From JANJTY01 sp038257155 (lineage in GTDB: Bacteria > Pseudomonadota > Gammaproteobacteria > Xanthomonadales > Xanthomonadaceae): 64,000 bases of DNA. The notes beneath the pieces were generated by a model that was given only the letters and a program-made list of their open reading frames with translations, did not search any database and was not told where the DNA came from. This document shows positions 51,822-59,414 of this stretch, one piece after another. Where the stretch lies: assembly GCA_038257155.1 (NCBI GenBank), contig JBBSJP010000023.1, positions 4,686-68,685 on the forward strand, in the 5' to 3' direction. A program made the translations under genes and the position numbers. Positions within the stretch are counted from its first letter, which is position 1; the number at the start of each line of letters is the position of its first letter.

Positions 51822-52007
51822 ATGGCCAGCCTCGCCGAGACCAACAAGTACCTCGCAACCGAAGCCATGCGTAAGCAGGTGGTGCGCGTGTCGGTGGCGA
51901 CATCTTCGGCGATTGAAGGGATCTATGCGCCGTTCAAGCAGGGTAAGTCCGCCGCGCCGGTAGCGAAACCCCGAATCAGAAAGAAGCCCGTCATCGATCA
52001 CGGTTGA
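51822..52007 (+). CDS. Small protein with Fic-inhibitor-like SSAIEG motif
   Basis: 61 residues: LAETNKYLATEAMRKQVVRV, then ATSSAIEGIYAPFK and a basic tail. SSAIEG fits the S/TxxxE(G/N) inhibitory motif by which small antitoxins of the VbhA/FicA type block Fic enzymes. I recall similar 50-70-residue proteins with this core as unnamed. It lies on the opposite strand from fic, 355 bp away, inside the hsdS-fic gap. The ribosome binding site is weak, which lowers confidence. It may regulate the Fic protein or be an unrelated small gene. Confidence 0.58.
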   Translation: MASLAETNKYLATEAMRKQVVRVSVATSSAIEGIYAPFKQGKSAAPVAKPRIRKKPVIDHG

Positions 52008-52116
52008 TAGGCCCTCGCGTGTGCGCCGCTTCCCACGACGGTTTCCGATGACACAGGGCTGGTCGCTCTGCGTTCGACACTGGCTCGATTGCAAGCATCT
52101 AAGTGTTGGCCACGTG

Positions 52117-53280
52117 CTATACGCCATCGGAAAACGCTCGTTGCTGGAGTGAAGAAAAGCACGTGTTTAGGCGCGTCAACGAAGTGTCCAACCGTCGACG
52201 CATGCTGTCGACCTGATCGGCAAGTGCGCAGTACTGCTGAACCATGTCGGCTGGAGGGGCGAAGACCATTGCGGATTTCACGAACTCCACGTTCAGCGTG
52301 GGCTGGCTAACTGTTCTCGTTTTCGACTTGAAGTAATGCTTCAGCGCGGGCGTCATCAAACACTGTTGGACGAACGGTCGGGTTGAAGGATTAGCAAGCG
52401 GTACGCGAGTGATTGCACGTGCGATGTTGTAACCGATCGCCCACGAAGGCACGGTCGCGATGTTACCGATCGACCCTACACAGCTGACAAGCAACTCGTT
52501 GCCCTTCAGCCTAGATCTGCCGTAGGCGGCTTCGATCTTCGGATCGATGCGCTTGATGACCGCAGCATCCACTGCGCCACCTTCAATGTCCCCAACGCGG
52601 ATGACCGGCACCCCGCCCGGAAACTCATCTCCCGGCTGAACGACGCCATAGTTGATTCGATCTTTGGGGTCACTCAAGGCTTCAAGAGTCTTGAGTGCGA
52701 TGCACTTCGGATTTGTGTTCGGATCGCCGAACATGTCGAGGAAGACTGACTGCAGGAGCTGGTCGAGTTTGGCGATGGCTTCGCGGCGCTTAGCGCGGAG
52801 GGCGTCGGCCTTGTCAAGAATCGCTGCGATGCGGCGTTGTTCGGGGAGCGGGGGGAGGGGGATTTGCGTCGCCTCCAGTTTTCCCTTCGTTATGTGCTTG
52901 AGCCCCACCCCTCCGTGTGATTGACCGATGATCGCTTGAAGCAACGAATTGAGCGCGTAGCGAAGGTAGGCTTTGTCCACCAACTGCTCGTTGATGTCAA
53001 CTCGAAAAATGTGTTGGTTCAGGACCCCAGGACCGCGATCCCAGGAGAATGCGCCGAAGGATGTGCCCGGTGTGCCAGACCAAGAGAAGAGCAGATCTCC
53101 GCTCTGCACGCGGAAACGCTCGCGAGTTTCAAATGCGCAATAGTTGAAAGGCTTGGTTAAGTCGTTGAGGTTTTGGATTCGAACAATCGGCGTACCCCAA
53201 CTTGACCACTCTTCGGGCTTAAAGGCACGACCATTCACCAGGTTTGCGATCATGCCAAGAGGGACGCTTCTTGCACTCAT
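52117..53280 (-). CDS. hsdS: Type I restriction specificity subunit (HsdS)
   Basis: 387 residues from the ATG at 53280, which overlaps the hsdM stop by one base (TGATG). Two target-recognition domains: 1-150 (LGMIANLVNGRAFKPEEWSS) and 205-345 (INYGVVQPGDEFPGGVPVIR). Each is followed by a helical spacer, the first marked by IPLPPLPEQRRIAAILDKAD. It determines the bipartite DNA sequence recognised by the whole enzyme. Length is normal and no truncation is seen. Confidence 0.94.
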   Translation of the reverse strand: MSARSVPLGMIANLVNGRAFKPEEWSSWGTPIVRIQNLNDLTKPFNYCAFETRERFRVQSGDLLFSWSGTPGTSFGAFSWDRGPGVLNQHIFRVDINEQLVDKAYLRYALNSLLQAIIGQSHGGVGLKHITKGKLEATQIPLPPLPEQRRIAAILDKADALRAKRREAIAKLDQLLQSVFLDMFGDPNTNPKCIALKTLEALSDPKDRINYGVVQPGDEFPGGVPVIRVGDIEGGAVDAAVIKRIDPKIEAAYGRSRLKGNELLVSCVGSIGNIATVPSWAIGYNIARAITRVPLANPSTRPFVQQCLMTPALKHYFKSKTRTVSQPTLNVEFVKSAMVFAPPADMVQQYCALADQVDSMRRRLDTSLTRLNTCFSSLQQRAFSDGV

Positions 53281-54815
53281 CAGAGCATCTCCTCCAACTC
53301 CTCCATCCCGCGCATGATCTCCGCTTCCAGCGCCTTCAGTTCGGCCAGGATCTTCTGCGGTGGGTCGTAGTGCATGGCTTCGTGTACGACTTCCTTGTAG
53401 CGGTTGATGGAGAGGTCGAAGTCGTTGGCGGCGATTTCGGATTTGGGGACTTGGAAGCTTTGGGTGGTGCGGGCGCGGGCGGCTTCGCCGCCCTCCCTCA
53501 CCCGGCCCTGCGGGCCACCCTCTCCCGCATGCGGGAGAGGGGAAACAAGGGCGCGCCATTTGGTCAGGACGTCGGGCAGGTTGTTGGTTTCGTGTTTGCT
53601 TGGGTCGAGCGGGTTGCGCTTGTCGTCCAGCGAGTAGCCGTCGGCCTGCATGTCGTAGAACCAGACATTGTCTGTGCCGCCGGAGTTGGTCTTGGTGAAC
53701 AGCAGGATCGCGGTGGAGACGCCGGCGTAGGGGCGGAATACGCCTGAGGGCATGGAGACGATGCCGTCGAGTTTGTGGTCTTCCACCAACAGGCGGCGCA
53801 GGGTCTTGTGGGCTTTGCTGCTGCCGAAGAGGACGCCGTCGGGCACTATGACGGCGGCGCGGCCGCCGGGTTTTAGCAGGCGCAGGAACAGGGCGAGGAA
53901 CAGCAGCTCGGTCTTCTTGGTCTTGACGACGCTGAGCAGGTCTTTGGCGCAACTTTCATAGTCCAGGCTGCCGGCGAAGGGCGGGTTGGCCAGGATCAGG
54001 CTGAACTGGCCTTCGACGGCGGCATGGCCTTCGCTGAGCGAGTCGCGGTTTTCGATGGCGGGGTTCTCCACGCCGTGCAGCAGCATGTTCATCGAGCCGA
54101 CCCGCAGCATGGTGCTGTCGAAGTCGAAGCCGTGGAAGGTGTCGTGGTTGAAGCGCCGCGCGCTTTCCGGGGTGGCGTAGATCTGTTCGCGGTAGTGCTG
54201 GTCGAGGTATTCGGCGGCGGCCACCAGAAAACCGGCCGTGCCACAGGCTGGGTCGCAGATAGTGTCGCTGGGCTTGGGCGCCATCATGTCCACCATCAGC
54301 TTGATGATGTGGCGCGGGGTGCGGAACTGGCCGTTCTGCCCGGCGCTGGCGATCTTGCCCAGCATGTATTCGTAGAGGTCGCCCTTGGTGTCGCGGTCGT
54401 CCATCGGGATGGCGTCCAGCATGTCCACCACCTTGGCCAGCAGGGCAGGGTTGGGAATGGTGAAGCGCGCATCCTTCATGTGGCTGGCATAGGTGGAATC
54501 CTTCGCCACACCGCCCAGGTTCTTGATGAAGGGGAAGACCTCTTCCGACACCACCCGGTACAACGTGGCCGCATCGCCAAGCTGGCGGAACACCGACCAG
54601 CGCAACTGCTGCTGATTGGCCGCGAACACCGGGTTCTCGATCGGCCGATTCAGCCGGTTGGCCTTCTTCTCCCGCACCGTGTGCAGCTCATCCAGCCGCT
54701 TGATGAAAAGCAGATAGGTCATCTGTTCAATGACCTCCATCGGATTGGAAATGCCGCCGCTCCAGAAGGCATCCCAGATGCGGTCGACCTGGCTCTTGAT
54801 CTCTCCGGTGATCAT
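53280..54815 (-). CDS. hsdM: Type I DNA methyltransferase subunit (HsdM)
   Basis: 511 residues. HsdM N-terminal helical domain (IKSQVDRIWDAFWSGGISNP), motif I DPACGTAGFLVAA, catalytic motif ANPPFAG. It methylates adenine within the HsdS-defined target. A stretch near residue 425 reads SPLPHAGEGGPQGRVREGGE. This is the translation of a palindromic repeat inserted in frame, not normal HsdM sequence. The reading frame continues to a normal C-terminus (LKALEAEIMRGMEELEEML), so the protein is probably still made. First gene of the operon. Confidence 0.94.
   Translation of the reverse strand: MITGEIKSQVDRIWDAFWSGGISNPMEVIEQMTYLLFIKRLDELHTVREKKANRLNRPIENPVFAANQQQLRWSVFRQLGDAATLYRVVSEEVFPFIKNLGGVAKDSTYASHMKDARFTIPNPALLAKVVDMLDAIPMDDRDTKGDLYEYMLGKIASAGQNGQFRTPRHIIKLMVDMMAPKPSDTICDPACGTAGFLVAAAEYLDQHYREQIYATPESARRFNHDTFHGFDFDSTMLRVGSMNMLLHGVENPAIENRDSLSEGHAAVEGQFSLILANPPFAGSLDYESCAKDLLSVVKTKKTELLFLALFLRLLKPGGRAAVIVPDGVLFGSSKAHKTLRRLLVEDHKLDGIVSMPSGVFRPYAGVSTAILLFTKTNSGGTDNVWFYDMQADGYSLDDKRNPLDPSKHETNNLPDVLTKWRALVSPLPHAGEGGPQGRVREGGEAARARTTQSFQVPKSEIAANDFDLSINRYKEVVHEAMHYDPPQKILAELKALEAEIMRGMEELEEML
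53491..53542. repeat. CTCTCCCGCATGCGGGAGAG palindrome inserted in hsdM
   Basis: CCCTCCCTCACCCGGCCCTG continues with a CCCTCTCCCGCATGCGGGAG-type hairpin. Same family as 19451-19531. It adds a multiple of three bases, so hsdM stays open. Confidence 0.8.
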
Positions 54816-54918
54816 GCGGTGTTGGGTGGTCCTTGGTGTTGGTGGCGCGGGGCCGAGTGATCCGAATCAGCGGGGAAGAGTACCTTTTCGGAGACTCTGC
54901 CGCGCGCATGTTGCCCGC

Positions 54919-54996
54919 TCAAGCCGCCAAGTTGATCGACTCAATCACCGCCACCAACGAACTCGCCTCGGCATCCGGGAATACACCGCCCTGACC
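54919..54996 (-). pseudogene. Remnant of an hsdR 3' end
   Basis: On the minus strand: GQGGVFPDAEASSLVAVIES then INLAA and a stop. HsdR here ends GLDGVFADAEASELVAVIEG then VNLAA. Identity at the DNA level is roughly three quarters, so it is a relative, not a fresh copy. Upstream of it the frame is destroyed by a hairpin repeat at 55007. It suggests that a second type I operon, or a replaced hsdR, once lay here. Confidence 0.82.
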
Positions 54997-55006
54997 TTCG
55001 ATCTGA

Positions 55007-55029
55007 GCTACCGAGGATTCCTCGGTAGC
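55007..55029. repeat. Near-perfect hairpin (GCTACCGAGGA/TCCTCGGTAGC)
   Basis: An 11-bp stem with a one-base centre. The same motif (ACTACCGAGGATTCCTCGG) recurs at about 60551-60573, and its first half at 61750. It could also act as a terminator, but no T-run follows. Confidence 0.8.
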
Positions 55030-55113
55030 TGGCGCCCGGCTGAGTTCGCCGCGCTCGCAGTTGGTCGGCCATGTTTCAGAAGGTTCTGCCGAGCCGCTTC
55101 TGATCGTTGTGGC

Positions 55114-55317
55114 TCATTCGGACGTCTTGTCGCCCTCGGCGGCCGCTTGACGCAGCGCTTCCGCAGGTATGTGGACGATCTTGCCGTTTTCGACAATGAC
55201 CAGGCTGGTATCGGTCTGGATAGCAATCTTGCGCGCTAGCTTGGCTGCGCGGTGCATCGCCGCGACGGAAGCGCGCAGATCGGGGTTCTTCGCTTCCGCG
55301 ATGTCTTTCATCTTCAT
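55114..55317 (-). CDS. Small protein, likely partner of a lost zeta-type toxin
   Basis: 67 residues from the ATG at 55317, with GGGAGGG 5 bases upstream. Sequence: DIAEAKNPDLRASVAAMHRA, then SLVIVENGKIVHIPAEALR. From memory such small proteins commonly follow zeta-toxin-like kinase genes, and here the ATG sits inside the stop region of a zeta-type remnant (CCATGA). It is probably an antitoxin or accessory left after its toxin decayed. Soluble, cytoplasmic. Confidence 0.75.
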   Translation of the reverse strand: MKMKDIAEAKNPDLRASVAAMHRAAKLARKIAIQTDTSLVIVENGKIVHIPAEALRQAAAEGDKTSE

Positions 55318-55460
55318 GGATTCCCTCCCCACTCCAGCAGGATCGGGCTCTTGCCCTTATTGTCGTATTTTGCCCAAATGTTTACCGCGGGTTTGTAGAC
55401 GTTGTGGAGATTGCGCAGGCCTGCAGCAAAGCGGCGCCGGATCACGTCCTCGTCGGTAGA
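55314..55460 (-). pseudogene. 3' remnant of a zeta-toxin-like kinase gene
   Basis: Minus-strand translation: DEDVIRRRFAAGLRNLHNVY, KPAVNIWAKYDNKGKSPILL, EWGGNP, stop. The IRRRFxxGLxN...YDN pattern is the C-terminal helix region of zeta-type/UNAG-kinase-like P-loop proteins. The ATP-binding N-terminal part is absent. The sequence before it is the repeat block 55467-55650. Confidence 0.78.
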
Positions 55461-55466
55461 CGCGGA

Positions 55467-55650
55467 GATGCCGACGGAGATGTCGGCGCTCCCAGGGAGG
55501 CAGGCGCTCCCAGAGCCGCCGTTGCTGGGGGTGCCGACGTCCTCGTCGGCTGTTGAGCTTGTGCCGGCGGGGACGCCGGCGCTCCCAGGGTCGACTTTCT
55601 CGTCGGCTGTTGGGCCAATGCCGGCGGGGACGCCGGCGCTCCCAGAGACG
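55467..55650. repeat. GCCGACGTCCTCGTCGGC / GCCGGCGGGGACGCCGGC repeat block
   Basis: Two to three imperfect units of about 60 bp. Each has GACGTCCTCGTCGGCTGTTG, GCCGGCGGGGACGCCGGC and GCTCCCAG. Similar units lie at about 60598-60705. Inverted repeats inside each unit form hairpins. The block truncates the zeta-type remnant on one side and lies next to the truncated ParE gene on the other. Confidence 0.8.
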
Positions 55651-55684
55651 GCGTTCCAAGGCGAGGAATCGTTGGTGTCTGACC

Positions 55685-55867
55685 CTATCGATACGGGATG
55701 CCGGGCACGCGGCCTGATCGACCCAGGCTTGGGAAGTCGACCAAGCCAGCTGCCTTCTCAGCCAGCAGCGCATCAAAGGCCAGCGCAACGACGGGATTGT
55801 CGCGAGCGAGGAAATCGCGGATCTGTTTGCGATCGGCGAGGGCCGTGCTGGCCCAGACCAGTTTCAC
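55685..55867 (-). pseudogene. Truncated ParE-type toxin
   Basis: 60 residues from a GTG: KLVWASTALADRKQIRDFLA, then FPSLGRSGRVPG and an abnormal end (IPYR, stop). Intact ParE proteins of this type run to about 95 residues and continue with a strand carrying the Arg/His active region. The C-terminal third is missing, so it should not be toxic. No intact antitoxin is adjacent. Confidence 0.75.
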
Positions 55868-55935
55868 CGCGTATTGCTGTCGAGCTTCTGTTGGGATTTG
55901 GGCGCGCCAGGCAGCCGCGTCGGCCGATCGGGTCG

Positions 55936-55960
55936 CGACGGCGCATCAAGATGCGCCCTA
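55936..55960. repeat. Right end of a paired-hairpin element
   Basis: CGGCGCATCAAGATGCGCC then CTA, the right half of the element seen in full at 23635. The left half is not here. The surrounding gap 55868-56064 has no gene. Confidence 0.75.
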
Positions 55961-56064
55961 CGAAAGTGGCGCCAATCAAGGGCGATCAAGAGCGCCAGAC
56001 GCCTGTGATTCCGGATACCGACGTCGTCGGATCAAAGCGCTTGGGCCGGGTGTTGGCTTCGGTC

Positions 56065-56364
56065 TCATGAATCGTGCGCGTAGCCCCCTTCGCGTTGCGC
56101 ACGAATCGCAACCACGACCACGGTGTTGGTCACGGCCACATAGCGATACAGCGCAACGTAGCCGCGTGAACCACGACCTATCACGAGTTCACGTTTGTCC
56201 TGATGAACCGGGCGGCCGATCATCGGATTGCCTGCGAGCACGTCGAGCGCGTTGATGATCTCGTCTGCTCTCGTCTCCGCATGCTCGATCTCGTGGTTCC
56301 GCAGATAGTCGGCGATGCGGTCGAGGTCTTCCATCACCCCAGCGCTGAGGCGGATGCGCGTCAC
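56065..56364 (-). CDS. RelE/ParE-family toxin
   Basis: 99 residues: VMEDLDRIADYLRNHEIEHA, NPMIGRPVHQDKRELVIG, YVALYRYVAVTNTVVVVAIR. The pattern and length match intact ParE/RelE proteins, which poison gyrase or ribosome-bound mRNA. One base separates it from the antitoxin stop, so the two are an operon with the antitoxin first. Complete, unlike the truncated ParE just before it. Confidence 0.92.
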   Translation of the reverse strand: MTRIRLSAGVMEDLDRIADYLRNHEIEHAETRADEIINALDVLAGNPMIGRPVHQDKRELVIGRGSRGYVALYRYVAVTNTVVVVAIRAQREGGYAHDS

Positions 56365-56365
56365 C

Positions 56366-56650
56366 TCAGTCTTCCAGCTTGCGCAACGCCGGTCGTTCTA
56401 CTTCCTTGCCTGCCACTCGAGCCTTGAAATAGCGGCGGGCCTCTTCCCACGGAACGCTTTCGCCGGTTTCGAGAAATTCCGCCCAACGCTGGTCCGCCTG
56501 GGCATGGAAGTCGGCCCGGCGCTCGGCGAGTTCGGCCTTCTCGGCGATGGCCTCCAGTATGAAGCCGTGCGGGGTGGTGCCCGCGGCTTTGGCTGCCTTG
56601 GCAACGCGGGCCTTGAGTTCTTCTGGCAGGCGGATGGTGGTGGTGCTCAT
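56366..56650 (-). CDS. Ribbon-helix-helix antitoxin for ParE
   Basis: 94 residues. N-terminal RHH DNA-binding motif (TTIRLPEELKARVAKAAKAA, GTTPHGFILEAIAEKA) and a C-terminal part with WEEARRYFKARV that should wrap the toxin. CopG/ParD-like, and likely to repress its own promoter. It lies immediately upstream of the toxin gene. Confidence 0.92.
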   Translation of the reverse strand: MSTTTIRLPEELKARVAKAAKAAGTTPHGFILEAIAEKAELAERRADFHAQADQRWAEFLETGESVPWEEARRYFKARVAGKEVERPALRKLED

Positions 56651-56898
56651 GTGGCGCTCCCGGTGCGACTCGGTCTTGGGAAATGTAGCACATGTGTGTT
56701 ACAGGCTGGAACGACGTTTCCGGCGGTCACTGGCGGGTCGCTTGCAGGACGCGTTGCACGCGCGCCGAATCGGCCTTGATCTCGTGTACTACCAGCGCGA
56801 AGCTGTGGGTATCAGAACACCCTGCCAAGACCTGCCGACCTCGGGGGAGGGTACTATTGCCGGCAAGCGCGAGCCGCACAATTAATAAGGATCAGCAG

Positions 56899-57765
56899 AT
56901 GAAGTGGATGCCATTGTCAGCAGGCCTGGGCCTTGCCTTGCTGGTGTGTACGCCTGGTGCAGCTGCGCCTTCAATCAGCCAGGTGTACCTGGCGGATGCC
57001 GAAGCCGAAATTGCCATCGGCACCGATGGCGCGGTCACTTCCGTGGAACTGCGGCGGACGCCGGCGCTGGAGGGCGAGGTCGGCGATCGGCTGGAAGAGC
57101 GGATACGTAACTGGCGATTTGTCGTGATGCGCAACGAGGCAGGAGATCCGGTGCCTGCCCGGACGCGGGCCTCTTTGGTGCTGGAAGGTTATCAAGCTGA
57201 GACGGGCAAGATCGAAGTCCGGATGAGCAGCCCGAGGTTCTCTGCTCGTGCTCTCGGGGAAGGTGACAAGGCGGAGGATTTTCAGGTCGGGGGAGTGCTT
57301 ATTCACCGGGTCAATCCGAAGTGGCCGAAGGGAGCTGCACAGGTTGGGGCGCGTGTAGAGGTACTCGTCGAGTACGACGCGAGCGGCCAAGTCACCAGGG
57401 CGGGTGCGCGAAAGGCCCAGTTGATTGGGCTGAGCGTCGATGAGCATCAGGCCGGCCGCGCCAAGCAACTGCTTCAGCCCTTCGTCAGGGAGTCCGAGCG
57501 CGCCATCGCGCGATGGCGTTTCCGGCCGGCCACTGCCGGGCAGACAGAGGGGAACAGTGCGGTGGTACCTGTCAGCTTCCGTCCCGTCGGGTCCCAGCGG
57601 GAATATGCCAAGTGGGAACATGCAGTGGCTGTTCACGAATTGGAGCGTGACTGGGCTCAGCCGAAGCACTCGGATGCCGCATCCGCGCCGCAGATGGTTC
57701 CAGACGATGACCTGTCCTTCGGCTTGGTGCGCCTGGTCGAGTTCAAGGAGGGTGAGTTGCTTTGA
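56899..57765 (+). CDS. Secreted protein with TonB-C-like repeats
   Basis: 288 residues from the ATG at 56899 (AAGGA 8 bases upstream). Signal peptide LSAGLGLALLVCTPGAAA. Two regions resemble the TonB C-terminal fold: about 30-100 (EIAIGTDGAVTSVELRRTPA, RNWRFVV) and 145-240 (VEVLVEYDASGQVTRAGARK, ARWRFRPA). There is no N-terminal membrane anchor as in real TonB, so it is a periplasmic protein with that fold and unknown role. Monocistronic. Confidence 0.8.
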   Translation: MKWMPLSAGLGLALLVCTPGAAAPSISQVYLADAEAEIAIGTDGAVTSVELRRTPALEGEVGDRLEERIRNWRFVVMRNEAGDPVPARTRASLVLEGYQAETGKIEVRMSSPRFSARALGEGDKAEDFQVGGVLIHRVNPKWPKGAAQVGARVEVLVEYDASGQVTRAGARKAQLIGLSVDEHQAGRAKQLLQPFVRESERAIARWRFRPATAGQTEGNSAVVPVSFRPVGSQREYAKWEHAVAVHELERDWAQPKHSDAASAPQMVPDDDLSFGLVRLVEFKEGELL

Positions 57766-58194
57766 GAGCGTCGGGGCATGCGGGCGTTTACAGCAGTAGC
57801 AATCACGTTTCCATGGCCGCCAGATCGCCAGCGTAGATCCGCTCTCACCAATCCCTTCCGATTCGTGGCGTCGCCGAGCGCCTCGTGACGTTGGGCTTTC
57901 GCTTCGCTCAGCGCCAAGCTACCAAGGCGGGAAACCAATCGTTGCGGAATGAAACGTTCTTTGACCGCAGCGCGTTGCTGTCCGAAAAGTAGCCTGCGAG
58001 GCGGATGGCTCGCGCAGCTACATCGCCTTGCTTCAGGCCGGGCGCGCGTGGGGGTACCTGCATGAGCAAGACAGTCGGGCGATAGTCACTTTCGCCGGCG
58101 CGGCTTCACAAATCTTTACCGGGCCCACATGCCGAAATTGCACTGGCCATCCACAGTGTTCTTCGGGAATGATCCCATCTACTCGGAGGCACTC
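57766..58194. other. Intergenic region, no gene seen
   Basis: About 430 bp ahead of the CpxP-like operon. A degenerate GTTGGGCTTTCGCTTCGCTC repeat occurs near 57892. An in-frame ATG at 58129 would extend the next gene by 22 residues but lacks a ribosome binding site. The operon promoter should lie here. Confidence 0.5.
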
Positions 58195-58674
58195 ATGTTG
58201 CTCGCCCATAAGAACACCTGGATCGGGCTGCTCATCGGCGTCGCGCTCACTGCTGGTGGTGCGGGCGCCTATGCCCATATACACGGCGGCGGACATCGAA
58301 TGCCTCCTGGCGCAGGAATGCTATCGATGACCGGCAGCCCATCGGATCTGGCCGAACGCGCACACCACTTGACTCGGCATATCTGCGAAGTGATCGATGC
58401 CCTTGAGGATTGTTCGCTCATTCCTTTGGGCGAAGCGGCTGCCCGCGACCTCCATGCCCAACAGGCGACCTTTTCGGAGGGGCAAGCCCAACTACACGAC
58501 TCTCTGGTTGCCATCGACTTCGATCGCGCGGCGGTAGATCGGATCCGCGACCAGCTGGCGATGGCAATCCAGGTCAGCACCCTGCGTTACAGTGAGTTCC
58601 TCGCTGACTGCTCCGCTGTGCTGACCGCGGAGCAAAGGCAGCGTTTTGCGCTCCCGCACCGCGCGACGCCGTAA
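58195..58674 (+). CDS. CpxP/Spy-like periplasmic stress protein
   Basis: 159 residues from the ATG at 58195 with GGAGG 6 bases upstream. Membrane or signal segment (NTWIGLLIGVALTAGGAGAY) then a helical, His-rich domain (HIHGGGHRMPPG, LAERAHHLTRHICEVIDALE, LSADQR-like VLTAEQRQRFALP). This is the pattern of Spy/CpxP or zinc-resistance periplasmic proteins, which sense misfolding or metal and feed back on a Cpx-type kinase. It is followed by the response regulator and kinase on the same strand, which supports that role. Confidence 0.85.
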   Translation: MLLAHKNTWIGLLIGVALTAGGAGAYAHIHGGGHRMPPGAGMLSMTGSPSDLAERAHHLTRHICEVIDALEDCSLIPLGEAAARDLHAQQATFSEGQAQLHDSLVAIDFDRAAVDRIRDQLAMAIQVSTLRYSEFLADCSAVLTAEQRQRFALPHRATP

Positions 58675-58718
58675 GCTGCGGCTTCGTCAGCCAGGCGAAG
58701 CTCGATGACATTCAGACC

Positions 58719-59414
58719 ATGAGTTCGCGCCTTCTGCTGATTGAGGATGATCGCCGTCTGGCCGAGATGCTCCGTGAGTATCTTGGTCAGGCGGGATTTT
58801 CCGTACAGACCGAGAGCCTGGGGGCGCGCGCTGAGCAGCACTTGCGCGAGGGCAGCTTCGACGCCCTGGTGTTGGACTTGATGCTGCCCGATGGCGATGG
58901 CTTGGACCGCTGCCGCGAGATCCGCTCCCGTCCCGAGTTTGCGGACTTGCCGATCCTGATGCTCACCGCGCGAGGTGATGCCGCCGATCGCATCGTCGGG
59001 CTGGAGTTGGGTGCCGACGATTACTTGCCCAAGCCCTTCGAGCCGCGAGAACTGCTCGCCCGCCTGCGCGCACTGCTGCGCCGCGTCACGTCGGGCGGTC
59101 CTGCGCGGTTGCTGCGATTCGGCCGACTGGAGATCGACCGCGACGCCTTCCAGGCTCGCATCGACGGGCAGATTCGCGCGTTGACGGCCTACCAATTCGC
59201 CCTGCTGGTAGTGCTGGCGCAAAATGCCGGCCGGGTCTTGAGCCGCGACAAGCTGATGGATGCTCTGAAAGGTACGGCGGCCGAAAGTTTCGACCGATCC
59301 ATCGACGTGCATGTATCCAAACTGCGTGCCGCTTTAGAGGATGACCCCAAGCATCCGCGACGCATTCTCACGCTGCGCGGCGCTGGCTACGTATTCGCCA
59401 AGTCTCAGGACTGA
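58719..59414 (+). CDS. OmpR-family response regulator (CpxR-like)
   Basis: 231 residues. Receiver with phosphoacceptor Asp53 (LVLDLMLPDGDG), Thr83 and Lys105 (DDYLPKPFEPRE), then a winged-helix output domain (ALTAYQFALLVVLAQNAGRV, SRDKLMDALKG, VHVSKLRAALEDDPKHPRRI). It would control envelope or metal stress genes, including the CpxP-like gene 44 bp upstream. Its stop overlaps the kinase ATG by one base. Confidence 0.94.
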   Translation: MSSRLLLIEDDRRLAEMLREYLGQAGFSVQTESLGARAEQHLREGSFDALVLDLMLPDGDGLDRCREIRSRPEFADLPILMLTARGDAADRIVGLELGADDYLPKPFEPRELLARLRALLRRVTSGGPARLLRFGRLEIDRDAFQARIDGQIRALTAYQFALLVVLAQNAGRVLSRDKLMDALKGTAAESFDRSIDVHVSKLRAALEDDPKHPRRILTLRGAGYVFAKSQD

